A DNA stretch of 64,000 bases from Gigaspora rosea (Eukaryota > Glomeromycota > Glomeromycetes > Diversisporales > Gigasporaceae). Below, piece by piece: positions 47,328 through 58,786 of this stretch. A program made the translations under genes and the position numbers. Where the stretch lies: contig QKWP01001075.1 of assembly GCA_003550325.1 (NCBI GenBank), positions 1-64,000 on the forward strand. The letters run 5' to 3'. The notes below the pieces were generated by a model. It was not told the origin of the DNA and ran no database searches. It was given only the letters and a program-made list of their open reading frames with translations. Each line of letters opens with the position of its first letter. Position 1 is the stretch's first letter.

Positions 47328-48667
47328 AATAATTGTTATTGTTATTTAATTTAATGTTATACTTGATCTTGCTTATGATTTGTTTACAGGTTATCTTTTA
47401 AAGTATATTTAACAATATACAAAATTTTATAATTCTTGTAATAGTATATTTTTCAATCCAGTATTAATCAGTTTTAACAAACTAGTTCAACAAACAAATA
47501 CCTTTATTGGCTATTTACATTATATCTGATCTTATTTATATTTTGATTGGCCAGTTGATCAATGCACATGTTGTTAAAACAACCATCCTATGCTATATAA
47601 ATACTTCTTCAATTTTTAGTTGTTTAAATCTTTGTAAACCTTTTAAACTCTTTTGAACTTTTTACATATTCTAAAAAATATAGTTTCATTGCTCAAAATT
47701 TTTATATTTTTTATACTCTTTCAGATATTTACAATTTTTAAATGTTATCAAAATTAATTTAAAATAAATCATGAGCACTTCTATTTCTGATCTGATTTAT
47801 AATAGTAGTAAGTACTATAATATAATAGAAAATTCATAATTAATTAATCAAACTAAATTGTAAACTTTTTTAACATTCTAGTAATTACTGTATATCTTTC
47901 AATAATAGAAACTAATCATATATAGAATTCTTGTTTCATTATTGTAGAAATATTGTTATACTACTATTTAGAAATAATTAAAGTACACTTAACCATATTT
48001 GGGCTACCCAATACTTACAAGTTGCTGAAGTTTTGAACCCAAGTTCAAAAAATTTAAAAAAAAAAAGTAAGGTTACTTTGTTTGTTAGAAGGGCTTTTAG
48101 TAGGTTTTGATTAAAAAAATTACTGGGCTTGACAGCTTGGTACCTACTCCAAGTCCTCAATTTAAGCATCTTAAAATGAAAGTTATATCAAGTTTTACTG
48201 ACTTCATCAGCAGATTAGTTACCAGTATGTTCCTTAATTATATAAAAAGTTATATCAAGGTCTACAAACTTCATAACTAATAAGTAGAATTAGTTATGTT
48301 TCTTGATTATATAAAAATTAACTAATTCTTATTATAATAGTTAGATAATAATTATCAAAATAGAAGATCAGAATAATACTAACAAGGTGTTATTGAAGAG
48401 CAAACAATTGTGAATATAAATATAATCTTATATAAATATTTATTTGTAGTATTTTATTTAAAGAAAATCTAATAATATGAAATATTATTTTTAGTTATAT
48501 GAACTTGAACAAGATAAAGTTTTTTTGAAAACCTTTAAAACAATATATTAAAGTTAAAGAAAAAACACAGAGAAAAAAATGACTTATAACTCTTTTTAAC
48601 AGGTGGTCTGTTGATGCTCTGTTCACAATAATCCTAACAATTATAAATTTTTAATATAAAAAAATTT
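47328..48667. other. CpG-poor AT-rich block
   Basis: A short coding-like start at 47772 (MSTSISDLIYNSSKYY) ends at once and may be the 5' exon of the pseudogene that follows. No other feature found. Confidence 0.3.
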
Positions 48668-49603
48668 AATATTGACAATAACACCAATATTAATTGTGAT
48701 AACTTTGATTATTCTGATTTCAACAATATTAATTTTGATAAATCTACCAATATTGGATGCAATAAAACAACCAATATTGAACATGATGATAGATTAACCA
48801 ATATTGATGAATCGACCAATATAACTAATATTGAGTACAATGATTCAACTAACATTGATGATTTATATAATACATTAAGTAACAATAATTAGCCAATTAC
48901 TAATCAATATTGCAAGAAATGAAAACAAGACGCTACTTATACTGCATCTTGTTTTTATTACTACAATCATACAAATATTTTAATTATAACAGAAAATACA
49001 CAGGAAAAAACATTAATAAATGATATTTCAGAATTTATTAATTCTGATACTTCAGATTGTTTCAATAATGAAGTAGAAAATTTTCTATCAAAATTTAGAT
49101 ATATTGTACAGTATATCAAATTACACATTATTTTATCAAGAAAAACATTTCAATTTATAATACTAGTATTTATTAATTTTTTCTGATACTATGCAGAATA
49201 TTACACTTGAACAAAAAGATTAGATGAGATTTTAAGTGAATTATCAGAACCAATAGTTGCTGAAAAATGTGTTTCTGATTCTATAGCTTTGATTCCTGAT
49301 TTATTTAAAAAAGCAATTCATAGTAAAACATATACAATGCATGAAAATTAAAAGGAAATTTGTCATTGGTTTAATTATGGTAAGGAACATGAGAACTGTG
49401 TCAATTAGAATATTTTACAGTTCAATATTTCTAAAAAATCAGCAACCACACAAATTTACAATAAATTAAGAAATAATTTATATGGTGATACTTCAGCTAA
49501 TTTATATAGAAGATCAAGAAAAGCCCAATATATATATAAGCTTTTTAAGCACATTGGTAAGGATAAAATAAAAAGGCTAAAATCTTATAACTTAAACTGT
49601 TAA
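48668..49603 (+). pseudogene. Dead gene of an AM-fungal repeated family (Asn-rich N-part, basic C-part)
   Basis: 48668-48892 is open for 74 codons, Asn/Asp/Ile-rich, with repeated TNIE/TNID units. 48990-49110 reads TQEKTLINDISEFINSDTSD. 49217-49603 stays in one frame with two internal stops: RLDEILSELSEPIVAEKCVS, then LYRRSRKAQYIYKLFKHIG and KDKIKRLKSYNLN. The last part resembles the K..RIKR(L/I)(K/R)S(F/Y) signature of an expanded uncharacterised AM-fungal family (memory, unchecked). No known function. Frameshifts and stops prevent expression. Confidence 0.5.
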
Positions 49604-50574
49604 CAAAAGCACAGATAAAATGGATTATTGAAATTTTCTATCAAACTAATTTATATAAGTAAACTGAAAAGATAATAATGATATACAATAAAATTTATAA
49701 AATATTTATATTACTATTGATAAACAATAAGCTTAGAACATTTGTTTTTATAGTGCTTGATTAATTTTAACGAAATATAAATTAGAGTGCTGCTCTATTT
49801 GTTTTTTTACAAAGATGCTTATATATTTATTTAATTGCTAATTTGTTAAAAAATAATTCTACTTATATTATAAAATTTAAAAATTATATAAAATTAAAAG
49901 GTAAAAATGTTTATGGAATAACTCAAATTACAATCACAAATGAATATATGTTGGTATTTGGCAAATTTGTTTTTAAAAGAAATATGTGAAATTGAAATAT
50001 TCAAATTGCAACCAATACAACACATTACCCAATTGGTATTAAACATGTGATCCTTATAAAACAACAAAAGAGTGGACAAGTGAAAATAAGAATATCAACA
50101 ATTGTACTAGAGAATTTCAATTTAAAACTATAATATATTATAATGTAATCAAATGAATTCCTTTTAGTAGATTAGATCAAATAATAACATTCTATATTGA
50201 TAACTAATAATATAATCAATTTCAAAAATATCAGACTGTTACAGAAATATGAAATAAACAAAGCACAAGCCTTATTAGATAATAGCAACTTCAAAAATAA
50301 TTTATTAACTATTGAACCCACTTTATATAGTAATTTGTAATATACCCTTAAGTTTTTTTTTATTACCTTATTATAGGCAAAAATACTGCTACTTCAAATA
50401 TACTATAATGTATCAATTAGTTTTGTAATTAATGAAAGTAACCCATTTGGTATTAATTTTAGTGATTTTAGTGCGAAATTTTAACTCTAAATTTTAGTTT
50501 TTTTGTTAGGTAACATAGTATCAATAAATAATGGATGTAAAATTAACTAATTGATTTAAATTTTGAAAAATGTG
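49604..50574. other. CpG-poor AT-rich block
   Basis: Follows the dead gene. KAQIKWIIEIFYQTNLYK-like residues at about 49607-49660 may be its last coding trace. Nothing else recognised. Confidence 0.3.
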
Positions 50575-50582
50575 CTTGTCAC

Positions 50583-50812
50583 CAGTGTTTAAAATTCAAA
50601 TTTGATTTTATGTTCTCAAAAAAAATTTTTTAAAATTTTAATGTTCTCAAAAATTTTTAATGTTCTCAGTATTAAAAATCAAAATTTTTTAATATTAAAA
50701 AATTTTATTAAATGTTCTCAAATAGAGAACATTTTCCAATAATTCATGTTCATAAAAATTGTTAAATGTTCTCTGAGAACTGAGAACTGAGAACATCAAA
50801 TTTTAATCACTG
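50583..50812. mobile_element. hAT MITE with repeated ATGTTCTCA, exact 8-bp duplication
   Basis: 230 bp, TIRs CAGTGTTTAAAATT and, inward from the right, CAGTGATTAAAATT, flanked by CTTGTCAC at 50575-50582 and 50813-50820. TGTTCTCA occurs six or more times in both orientations, likely transposase-binding repeats. The right duplication overlaps the tip of the next element. Confidence 0.85.
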
Positions 50813-50815
50813 CTT

Positions 50816-51273
50816 GTCACTGGCGGTGACACGCTCCTGTGTAACGTACGATCAAAACAAACATAAACACGTGTAAATTTATTATGACCCGGGTCGGATT
50901 TACTTATTTGTGCGGGTGGTACAAACCTAAAAAGGAAATTCAACGTAAAAAAAACTAAGTTCGTGAAATTAAAAATTTAGGGTTAGGGTAGGGTTAGGGT
51001 CTTAACATTAGAAGCTATAGGGTTAGAGTGATGCCTATTATATGTAAAATTTCATTCCCGTCATTTTTAATTAGTGCACCAAGACAGGTTTATACACTCG
51101 TTTTCTTGTATTTTCTCTTTTTACGATTTTTTTTGTGTTTTTCTTCGCTTTGCTCACGTGTCGGGCTGATCCGGGATCATCACATTTTACGTTCTCCGAT
51201 TGGCTAATTTCCCTTTTTGGATTTGTATCACCCGCACAAATAAGTGCACGCCGGGTCTGTCACCGCCGGTGAC
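50816..51273. mobile_element. MITE family M2 (GTCACYGGCGGTGAC), internal TTAGGG
   Basis: Outer arms GTCACTGGCGGTGACA and GTCACCGGCGGTGACA (inward from the right). Inner arms CTTATTTGTGCGGGTGGTAC / CACTTATTTGTGCGGGTGATAC. TTAGGGTAGGGTTAGGG lies at 50988-51000. The centre has ATTTCATTCCCGTCATTTTT, GACAGGTTTATACACTCG and GTCGGGCTGATCCG, all recurring in 62046-63245 and partly in 52663-53694. Confidence 0.7.
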
Positions 51274-51474
51274 TTCACTGATCGTGACTCGCTAGTTTTT
51301 TTGAAAATTTTTTAAATTATAATACATGATGGACTAATTGATTTTCAAAATTTACCACATCGTTATTACAACATGAAATGTTTGTCGAGAAGTTTAATAG
51401 AAAATTCCTTCGCAAAGAATTATATCTGGTACTACTTTAATTTGATCATTACAAAATTAAATAACAGTATGATA

Positions 51475-51575
51475 GGGTTGTTAATGGAGTACTCCAAACT
51501 ATAATAAAACACATAAGCCACTCCAGTTTAAAATGGAGTGGTTTATATGTTTTATTATACTTCATTAAACAACTC
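51475..51575. mobile_element. 101-bp palindromic MITE (GGGTTGTTAATGGAGT)
   Basis: Arms GTTGTTAATGGAGTACTCC... and GTTGTTTAATGAAGTA... with AATAAAACA(C/T)ATAA(G/A)CCACTCCA pairing to the centre; TA at 51473-51474 and 51576-51577. Confidence 0.75.
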
Positions 51576-52512
51576 TACAATAGAATAATTAAAAATAGAT
51601 GTGATTACTATTTTTATTTACCAAATTTCAGATATTTGCATCGAATTAGCCCACATACTTAATTTCAAATGCATCCCAACGTTGTGTAGCATCACTATAT
51701 CAAGATATAAATAAGCAAACACATATTTGATATAATTAACTAATCATAAATTCGAACACAAGGTGTTATTTTATAGTCAGTATCATAAGTGATTCATAAG
51801 CAATTTATTATTCGGAAGACAATTCAGTTAATATTTAATACCAGCAATTTGCAAAATGGCAATAAATTTTAGTTAAGAAACTACTTTCTACGGTCTAATG
51901 TTAGACTTGTGCTAACTCGTGATTCGTGAATTAAGCCCAAAGAGCTCGAATCATTTGATAGAGTTAACTAGTTCGAATTTTCTAGAATTATTTGATCGGG
52001 TTAATTTTTATTTGAATTATTTTTCGTTTTAAAAGTTAAATTACTACAGTATTTGCAACGGCGATTATGTTTCATATTCCGATAGGTAAGGTTTATTTCA
52101 TAAATATTAATAGATTTTGACTCGCAAGTTAAAAAATTACATAAATCGATCATGACAAATTCGAGTTGTCCAATCATTACAGCGGTCTAATTAAAATGGT
52201 TTTTTTTTATGTAATAGACTTTGTCATGTTACACATGATCTAAATTAAAATTATGGGGTAAGAATCAATTTTTAGAGTCCATTACTCATTACCATTACCT
52301 AACGTTAAAATATGAGTATACTGTATACGTAAGTACGCAGTATGGTTAATCGACAAACATTTGAAGATCACACTTTACGAAAAAATAGAGTGTCCTACGC
52401 TTCGCTCCGGACTAATTAGCTCTTATTACTTACGACAAATTCTTTTTTATTGAATAGATATTTATTCAAAAATCAAATATAACAAATTTTAAAAAGGGTT
52501 GTTTTAATATGT
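51576..52512. other. AT-rich spacer
   Basis: TTCGAATTTTCTAG/TTTGAATTAT words near 51970-52010 only. No gene, TIR or RNA feature recognised. Confidence 0.35.
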
Positions 52513-52835
52513 AACGCCCATATGTCTACATGCAGTTTTAGCTTTCAGTCATAACTCGAGTCATGCGGTTAAATGATATAACGTCTCTCACAAAACGATA
52601 CAATATTAAAGGAACTACCCACACTTTCAAAGATGTGGTTAACCAAGTATAATACTAAAAAGGGGACGTCTAAAGAGGAACAGATTCTTATAATATATTT
52701 TATCGAATTAACTTTATATTAGATTAGGATTGATAGGTTTTAGGTACGATAGTGTAATGAATTAAAATGAGACTATGAAATTTTTTATATTATTCTATAT
52801 TTTTTTTATTTTATTCTATTTTATTTTTATATATT

Positions 52836-53507
52836 TGTTATGAGTCACGCGCTAGGGATTCGATAGTAGCCCTACAATAAGTAAAATTAGTAATTCCCTT
52901 GTGAAAATGATTGGTTATACAAATAAGGGAATTACATGTGGCGGGAAAGCGCAGTGCATTTAATTTCGCGCTGACGCCAAAATTATAGCGCTGACGCTGA
53001 AATTATAGCGCTGACGCTAAATTTTCCGCGTATACGCTAAATTATTAGCGTTAACGTTAAAATTGTAGCGTAGACGCTATAGAAAATTAAAATGTATATA
53101 AGACCTCTAAAAAATTAATAAAGAAATAAGAAGTTTTGACTTTCAATTTAAAATGCAATAATAATAAAAGTAAACCCCTTATCTTTTGAATTCGACTTTA
53201 ACCTTAATAAACCTTGCGAGACTCAATTCGACGGACTGAATTGACTTGTAACTTCGTAGTGGCTTATTATAACTCGAATTCTGCGTAACGAGCTTTGTTA
53301 ATCTCTTAACCTTTTCACGTGATTCCGACCCTAATTGAGCTTCGTACAAATCCTCTTACCTCGATTCCCTTCGATCAATAATCCGGATTATTGATACTTT
53401 TACATTCCGCCTTCATCTATCTATCCCCTCATTCTGTAATCGGTTGGAGCTTTAAATTGGCACTATTGTCTATATTGTTTTACCGCTCTCCCGACTAAAC
53501 CGTTACA
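52836..53507 (+). mobile_element. Solo LTR, family L2 (672 bp)
   Basis: TGTTATGAGTCACGCG start, CTAAACCGTTACA end; flanks ATATT and ATAGT (four of five match). U3 holds GCGCTGACGC repeats, then ATGTATATAAGACC as TATA box and TTAATAAAGAAATAAG as polyadenylation signal. Layout mirrors family L1, but sequence differs. No internal domain. Confidence 0.7.
52965..53080. repeat. GCGCTGACGC(C/T)(A/G)AAATTATA tandem units in the LTR U3
   Basis: Six units of about 20 bp, AGCG(C/T)(T/A)(G/A)ACGCTAAA type, degrading towards the TATA box (GCGTATACGC, GCGTTAACGT, GCGTAGACGC). The spacing suggests repeated protein-binding sites in the retroelement promoter. Confidence 0.7.
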
Positions 53508-55345
53508 ATAGTAATATATAAGCAAAATCGCCTTTCCGACATTTTTAATTAACCACCAAGGTAGGTTTAGACTGCCGTTTTTGTATTTTTCAAGGTTTAC
53601 ACTTCTCTTTCTTGTTTGCTTCGCTGAAGATCATCAAAATTCTATAATTCGATTGGTATAATGTCACGTGATTCTGCTCCGCTTTAAACGACCCTAAAAA
53701 GGAAGTTATACATTTTAATCTGTACAAATTTCTGAATTTAGTAATTGTTTATGTTTTTTGCAATTGGACAATATACTGTACATACGCGTTAAGAGTAAAA
53801 AATACTTAAAAACCAAATCCATTCTTCATAAAAAATTTAACCTAGTAACACACATTACACAATTCTGTAATTATTAATAAAATACCCACAATAATGGAAT
53901 AGAGCTTACTAAATGAGTATGTCGTAAATATACGTGACACGCCATAACAAGTTTGTAGATTATCGGAGATATTCGCCGCCTGTTTTTCATGCCCATGCCC
54001 TATTGATTCTTTATAGTATTCATGCGAAATTACGCCCCTTCGTATTACCTTATGAAAGAAATTTATAATACTATATTTAATACGACTAGTTTGGAGAACA
54101 GGCATCAGACAGAGAGTTAAGATTTGATGCTAAATATTTGGATGCACGTTAGAATCATACGTTTCATTATATGATTGGTAGCTATCCTTATAACTGTGAA
54201 ACATCACGTTATTTTCTCTGAGCTGAAATGATTATTCGAGAGCAAAAATTGTTTTATTGCACAATTACCGATTTGTAATAGTGTAGTGTAATTAACATTT
54301 CTTATTTGAGATGAACATCTAAAAATATTTTTTAAATACTTTAATATTTAATTGAAAATAAATAAACCAATTATTTTTATTAAAATTACATAATAAAATT
54401 TAAATTACCATATATTATCGTATCTAATAAATGACTTTTTTTGAGTTGTGTCGCTTATAGGAATAAATGTACTTGAATGGCAGCTTTTTTTAATAAATTT
54501 TTATAATAAAGCATGTAAGAGATTTTATTCAAGGCTTCAAAAAACCGGATCGATGTTTTCGATAGAAAGAGTGCGGATATGAATAAATATCATAATGTTC
54601 GAAGATACAAAGGGCAATCGGGAAAATACTTAAGAATAAAACTAAGTTTTAATCATACAATTTTGTATTCATTAGTAATGAAGTTATTATTAAGTAATAA
54701 CTTTGTAGCTAGATTTTGATAATCAATTGATTAATAATACACTACATTAATGGCGTCAGCCACATATACTCCTTGAAAAATATTACGATAATGCAAGAAA
54801 CTGGGAAAACTGGAAATCGATGATCAGAAAACTCAGTTTAGTTACACATTTACAAAAAAGCAGTATCCATATGTTAGTAAAATTAATGAAAACAAGAGAT
54901 TTTTAAAAAAAAATTCCCAAAAAAGATATAATACCGAGAAACTCGTCCAGTATATCAAACGTCAGCTAATTTTATAATATTATTTCGTAATTTGGTCTAA
55001 ATTATACATGCATGTAATGTTCACCAGTAGTATATTTAGTTAAATAATTAAAAATTGTTTAAAGTTTATGCGATAATTTTCTTGCTAATAGATAGGTAGC
55101 ATTATGTTGTATTCAAGAAAATGTTGTTTATAATTCTGTCGCACACTGATTCTTTTCGCAATTAAATAATCACTCCTTATATCTGAATTAATTAAAAACA
55201 AATTAGTTGACAAATAAATGAAAAATTAAAAAACCAATCAAAACATGCACCAATAAAATGGCTTTGCATTCCGCTATGATTTGTGTCTAATAATATAAAC
55301 CTCCGTGAATTCACTTATATCAATGTTCACCATTTGTAATTTTGG

Positions 55346-55372
55346 ATATAAAAACGGTTGTCCTTCTCTCAC
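55346..55372 (+). promoter_or_regulatory. Putative core promoter of microgene 2
   Basis: ATATAAAAACGGTTGTCC followed by TTCTCTCACCC, about 70 bp before the ATG. It matches the microgene 1 promoter across TATAAAAACGGTTG. Confidence 0.6.
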
Positions 55373-55416
55373 CCAAAAGAACAAAAAAAAACGAAAGAAA
55401 GAAATTGCCTCTGAGT

Positions 55417-55551
55417 ATGGATCAAACTATTTCCGTTGCTATGCAAAAACATCTAATTGAAGGAATCGGTGCCGAATTGTTCGGCAAAACAATTCCTTGC
55501 CAAGATATAGAACTATCAATTGCTTTTTATGCCGGATTTCCTTTTAAATAG
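55417..55551 (+). CDS. Duplicated microgene 2: 44-residue peptide
   Basis: ATG to TAG. Sequence starts MDQTISVAMQKHLIEG, continues with ELFGKTI and IELSI, and ends FYAGFPFK. The ATG at 55417 is preferred because it aligns with that of microgene 1; an upstream in-frame extension has only a TTG and no similarity. Substitutions relative to copy 1 are concentrated in the middle, whereas residues 3-16 here are identical to copy 1. The downstream intron is conserved. Could be a cytosolic microprotein; no export signal. Family and role unknown. Confidence 0.6.
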   Translation: MDQTISVAMQKHLIEGIGAELFGKTIPCQDIELSIAFYAGFPFK

Positions 55552-55636
55552 GTAAAGATATATTTACTTTAAGCCAAAGAACTCTCGTAAATTAAAATGC
55601 GACTCAATTTTTTTTTTTTTTTTGCTGTGTTTTTAG
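55552..55636 (+). other. Putative intron immediately after the microgene 2 stop codon
   Basis: 85 nt, GTAAAGATATATTTA donor and GCTGTGTTTTTAG acceptor behind a T17-type tract. Spliced sequence reads TAG then GAA CTA CTT TCG TAT AAT TAA, so both the position of the intron and the second stop match copy 1. Confidence 0.5.
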
Positions 55637-56444
55637 GAACTACTTTCGTATAATTAAATTATGCGATTTTTTCTTAAATTTTTTTAAAATTTACTTTCTC
55701 TGATATAAATTTATTTAAAAAAATATAGATTTGTTAGATCTCTTTTATATTCTAGATACTTTAATTATCAATCGTATTTTAGTTAATTTAGATTAATTAA
55801 TAACTTATATGTTTTTTATTGTGCAACATCACATGATGATCTATAATTCCAGAATAGTTTAAGAATTTAATATTTTTATAAATCTCTGAAATCAACCACA
55901 AAACTATTATTTACTTTCATATGCTGCAAACTTAATTTTATCCTAAATGTGATATGCAGATAAACGTCTTATCCATCTGACAAAAATGAAAAACAGAAAT
56001 CATTTAATATTATAGCTGAGCCGTCCTTTCTAATAATAGAATAATCATTTTAGAAAAGCTTTATCAAAAAATATATATATTCTTCCGATTTAAAAACTTT
56101 TAAACCATATATTTATTAATGAAAATATATATAGCATTTAATATGCTATTCAAAATAGTCACGCGGACTTCTTTTTTGATTTTTATACTGCCTTGAAAGA
56201 AATATTTATAGACTTAATTTAAAACGCCAAAAAAATTAATCTATTAAAGTATATATAAAGGATATATAATCGCACTCAAATTATTATATACTGTAACATC
56301 CACGTGATATTACAGTAAAAATTTTTTATTATATATTATAACTTATATGTATAGATATATATGTATAAATAAGCACTAATATTATGGGATATTTTGCGTT
56401 GTGTAGCCACAAAAATTTTTTTCAATTAAGAAGGTTATATATGA

Positions 56445-56610
56445 TCTGATTCAGCCCTTCTGATCGATGACACAAAGTCTTTAGATTATATAGCGAACCC
56501 CTGGAAATTATCCTAACATTATAGATTTAATCTATGGTGTTAAGATAATTTTCAGGTTTGTTATATAATTTAAAACCCAATATGTTGTCAATCAGAAGGG
56601 CTGATTCAGA
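56445..56610. mobile_element. Long-hairpin MITE (TCTGATTCAGCCCTTCTGAT)
   Basis: Arms of about 80 bp: TCTGATTCAGCCCTTCTGAT at both ends, then AGATTATATAGCGAACC against AAATTATATAACAAACC, and AAATTATC(C/T)TAACA around a TAGATTTAATCTA centre. Absent from duplication copy 1, so inserted after the duplication or lost there. Confidence 0.8.
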
Positions 56611-56878
56611 TAAAAAAGCGGAGGTGCCCTTTTCCCTTGGCAGCACTCATATAGCTATTGCTGTATTTTATTCGATGATGATTGGTTGGTAATCCAGTCG
56701 GTACGGCTGAGTTAAAGAACGATCAAAAATGGTTTTAATCAATGAATTTACTATTTCAGTTATGAAATAAAATCAATATTTTTATCATATAAAGATACCA
56801 TAAAATTGTTGATTTATTTTATAGGCTGTTGATAGTAAGGTATTGAATAATTTTTGTTATCCGCAGCTTACTATGATG

Positions 56879-56992
56879 GTGTTTACCAAATAACTCAAGT
56901 TATTTGGCAGTGATTACGCCATCTGACAAATAACTCTGTTATTTGGCAGCTTACGTAATCACGGACAAGAACTTGAGTCATTTAGCAAGCAC
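56879..56992. mobile_element. Nested palindrome CCAAATAACTCAAGTTATTTGG
   Basis: Arms GTGTTTACCAAATAACTC / GTGCTTGCTAAATGACTC enclose two smaller hairpins, each of the form CAAATAACT...AGTTATTTG. Further copies of TATTTGGCAGC(G/T) follow at about 57046. Confidence 0.65.
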
Positions 56993-57226
56993 AACCGTAA
57001 AACACGTTATTGTATGTTACGCAGCAAATCATTTTTTATTTGGCAGCGAATTTAATATATACCATTTCTGAACCACTTCGAGACTCAGAAGCTGACATAT
57101 TAAAGTTCACAGCCATATAATGAATTATTTTACAAATAATTCTAGTTATTGCTGTTTCGCATTTAATAAATATATAATATTGTCTACTTTGAATTATGTT
57201 ATAGCATAAAATATTCAGTCACAATC

Positions 57227-57481
57227 CATTACGGCGCTTTTGTCCAGAATTGAAAAGTTTAACCACCGATAGTAAGTCATTTGAATTTGCCTTCATATTT
57301 TTGTCCCCAAATCCATGTATTCGGTCATTAAATTTATTATTGGTTATTCAAAATTAAACTCCCAAAATTTTTTTGACCCCAAATTTATAGCAGCATAACG
57401 TCTAACCCATCTTCCCACCATTCAACGCATCTTCCCACTATATCTGCTTAGTCTCCTTAATTCCGCAAATGCGCCGTAATG
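57227..57481. mobile_element. MITE, CATTACGGCGC(T/A)TTTG ends
   Basis: 255 bp with TIRs CATTACGGCGCTTTTG and, inward from the right, CATTACGGCGCATTTGCGG. Interior has CATCTTCCCAC repeated twice. No target duplication evident. A 68-codon minus-strand frame starting here is a shadow. Confidence 0.65.
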
Positions 57482-57646
57482 CAAAAAAGCAAGAATGTAG
57501 GTTTTAAAGTATCTTTTTGATTGGCGGAGATAATCCTTATCTAATTTGGTAATTTGATGATCCATGTGAAAAATATGTAACATGCGCATATTTATTTTGA
57601 TAGATTTGATAGATTTGTGAAACAACAAGTGAAGCAGTAAACGCTT

Positions 57647-57676
57647 CCTTTTTAGGGGGCCCCCTTTTAGGAACGA
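57647..57676. other. Perfect hairpin TTCCTTTTTAGGGGGCCCCC
   Basis: TTCC(T)TTTTAGGGGG pairs with CCCCCTTTTAGGAA across GGGGGCCCCC. It replaces a CATTCAGAAC-type word of duplication copy 1, so it is a small insertion or a terminator-like stem of unknown role. Confidence 0.5.
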
Positions 57677-58418
57677 AATGCCGGAGTATATTCTTCCAAA
57701 ATAAATTCATATTACTATCTCGTTATGTCATTAGCACAAAATCAACTGGCTAGCATTTTTATTTTTTTATTATGCAGAATAATAAAACAACATAAAGCTG
57801 TAAAAAATTAAAATATATACACACATATATAAATTAAGATAAATATATTCGCATTATTGTTACTTAAATCTAATAATGCTGTAAGCAGCATGAAAAGAAA
57901 TGCGCGATTAATAGTAAAGGCATTACTTTATCAATTTTCAAATGATATTGATTTTCGAAATAATAATTGCCTCAGTTACAATCGAAGCTTTCAATACTTT
58001 CATATCGGATTTTGTATACCGAAACTTATGAAGTTATATAATAAAGATTATCTGTATATAGATAACCAACTTTGCTCTAGTACAACCTAAATTTGGTAAT
58101 CATGAAGGCACTAGGTTACGGAATATTGTGCCTTGTGTTAGTTTTAGTGTCCTACTTCGCACATAGCGTCCAACTCCTTTAAAATATTTAGCAAACTAAT
58201 TTTAGATATATATTACTATATATCTGTTATATTAAATATTCTTTGCGTTCTACAGACGATCTCTTGTTTTGTTATTCGGCCGATAATCCTCATACAGTAC
58301 GTCAAAATCGAGAAGTTCATTGTCTCAATCATAATGACGTCAACCCCTTCTATCATGAAGATTTATGGTCAGTGACATTTTAGTTCGAAAATGTCACTTT
58401 GTGTCTATGATAATGTTG

Positions 58419-58553
58419 TTCGTCAAATTGAAATACCTGTCAGATTAAATTTCAATTCTTGAGTTTCATTAAGGTCACGGTGAATAAGGTAAGGATAAGT
58501 ATTAGCGGTATTATAATTATTTTGGTCGGACGCAAATATTAATTTGACATACG
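58419..58553. mobile_element. Duplication copy 2 partner of the 40116-40248 MITE
   Basis: CGTCAAATTGAAATACCTGTC and, inward from the right, TGTCAAATTAATATTTGCGTC-type arms. Shared location shows insertion before the segmental duplication. Confidence 0.6.
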
Positions 58554-58786
58554 ACACATATCTTACCGTAAACTGCCATATACAAGACCCCTCCCAGATA
58601 TAAAATCCCTATGTACTAGACCCGGGTGTGAATCTCAAAATCTACAATAACAAATTACAGTTTTTTTAAATATCTAGACTGGCCATTATAAATGAAAGAT
58701 ATGCATGTTTTTTAAATTTCCTTCTAAGGTAGACCCGCCCGGTATGGTTTTTTTATGCCTTTTAAGAAATTCTTTAAATATTTTAA

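Larger units (their letters stand above)
52663..53694. mobile_element. MITE family M2-related, split by an LTR
   Basis: Ends GGGACGTCTAAAGAGGA and, inward from the right, GGGTCGTTTAAAGCGGA, flanked by TAAAAAG (52656-52662, 53695-53701). Duplication copy 1 keeps the empty site (CCAAAAGGGAAGTTG near 34388). Subtracting the LTR leaves about 360 bp; CCGACATTTTTAATTAA and GGTAGGTTTAGACTGCCG are shared with the 62-63 kb elements. Confidence 0.75.

Noticed and set aside
53842..54105. 87-codon minus-strand frame in duplication copy 2
   Set aside because: The corresponding part of copy 1 (about 34550-34800) has frame-breaking indels, the opposite of the microgene pattern.
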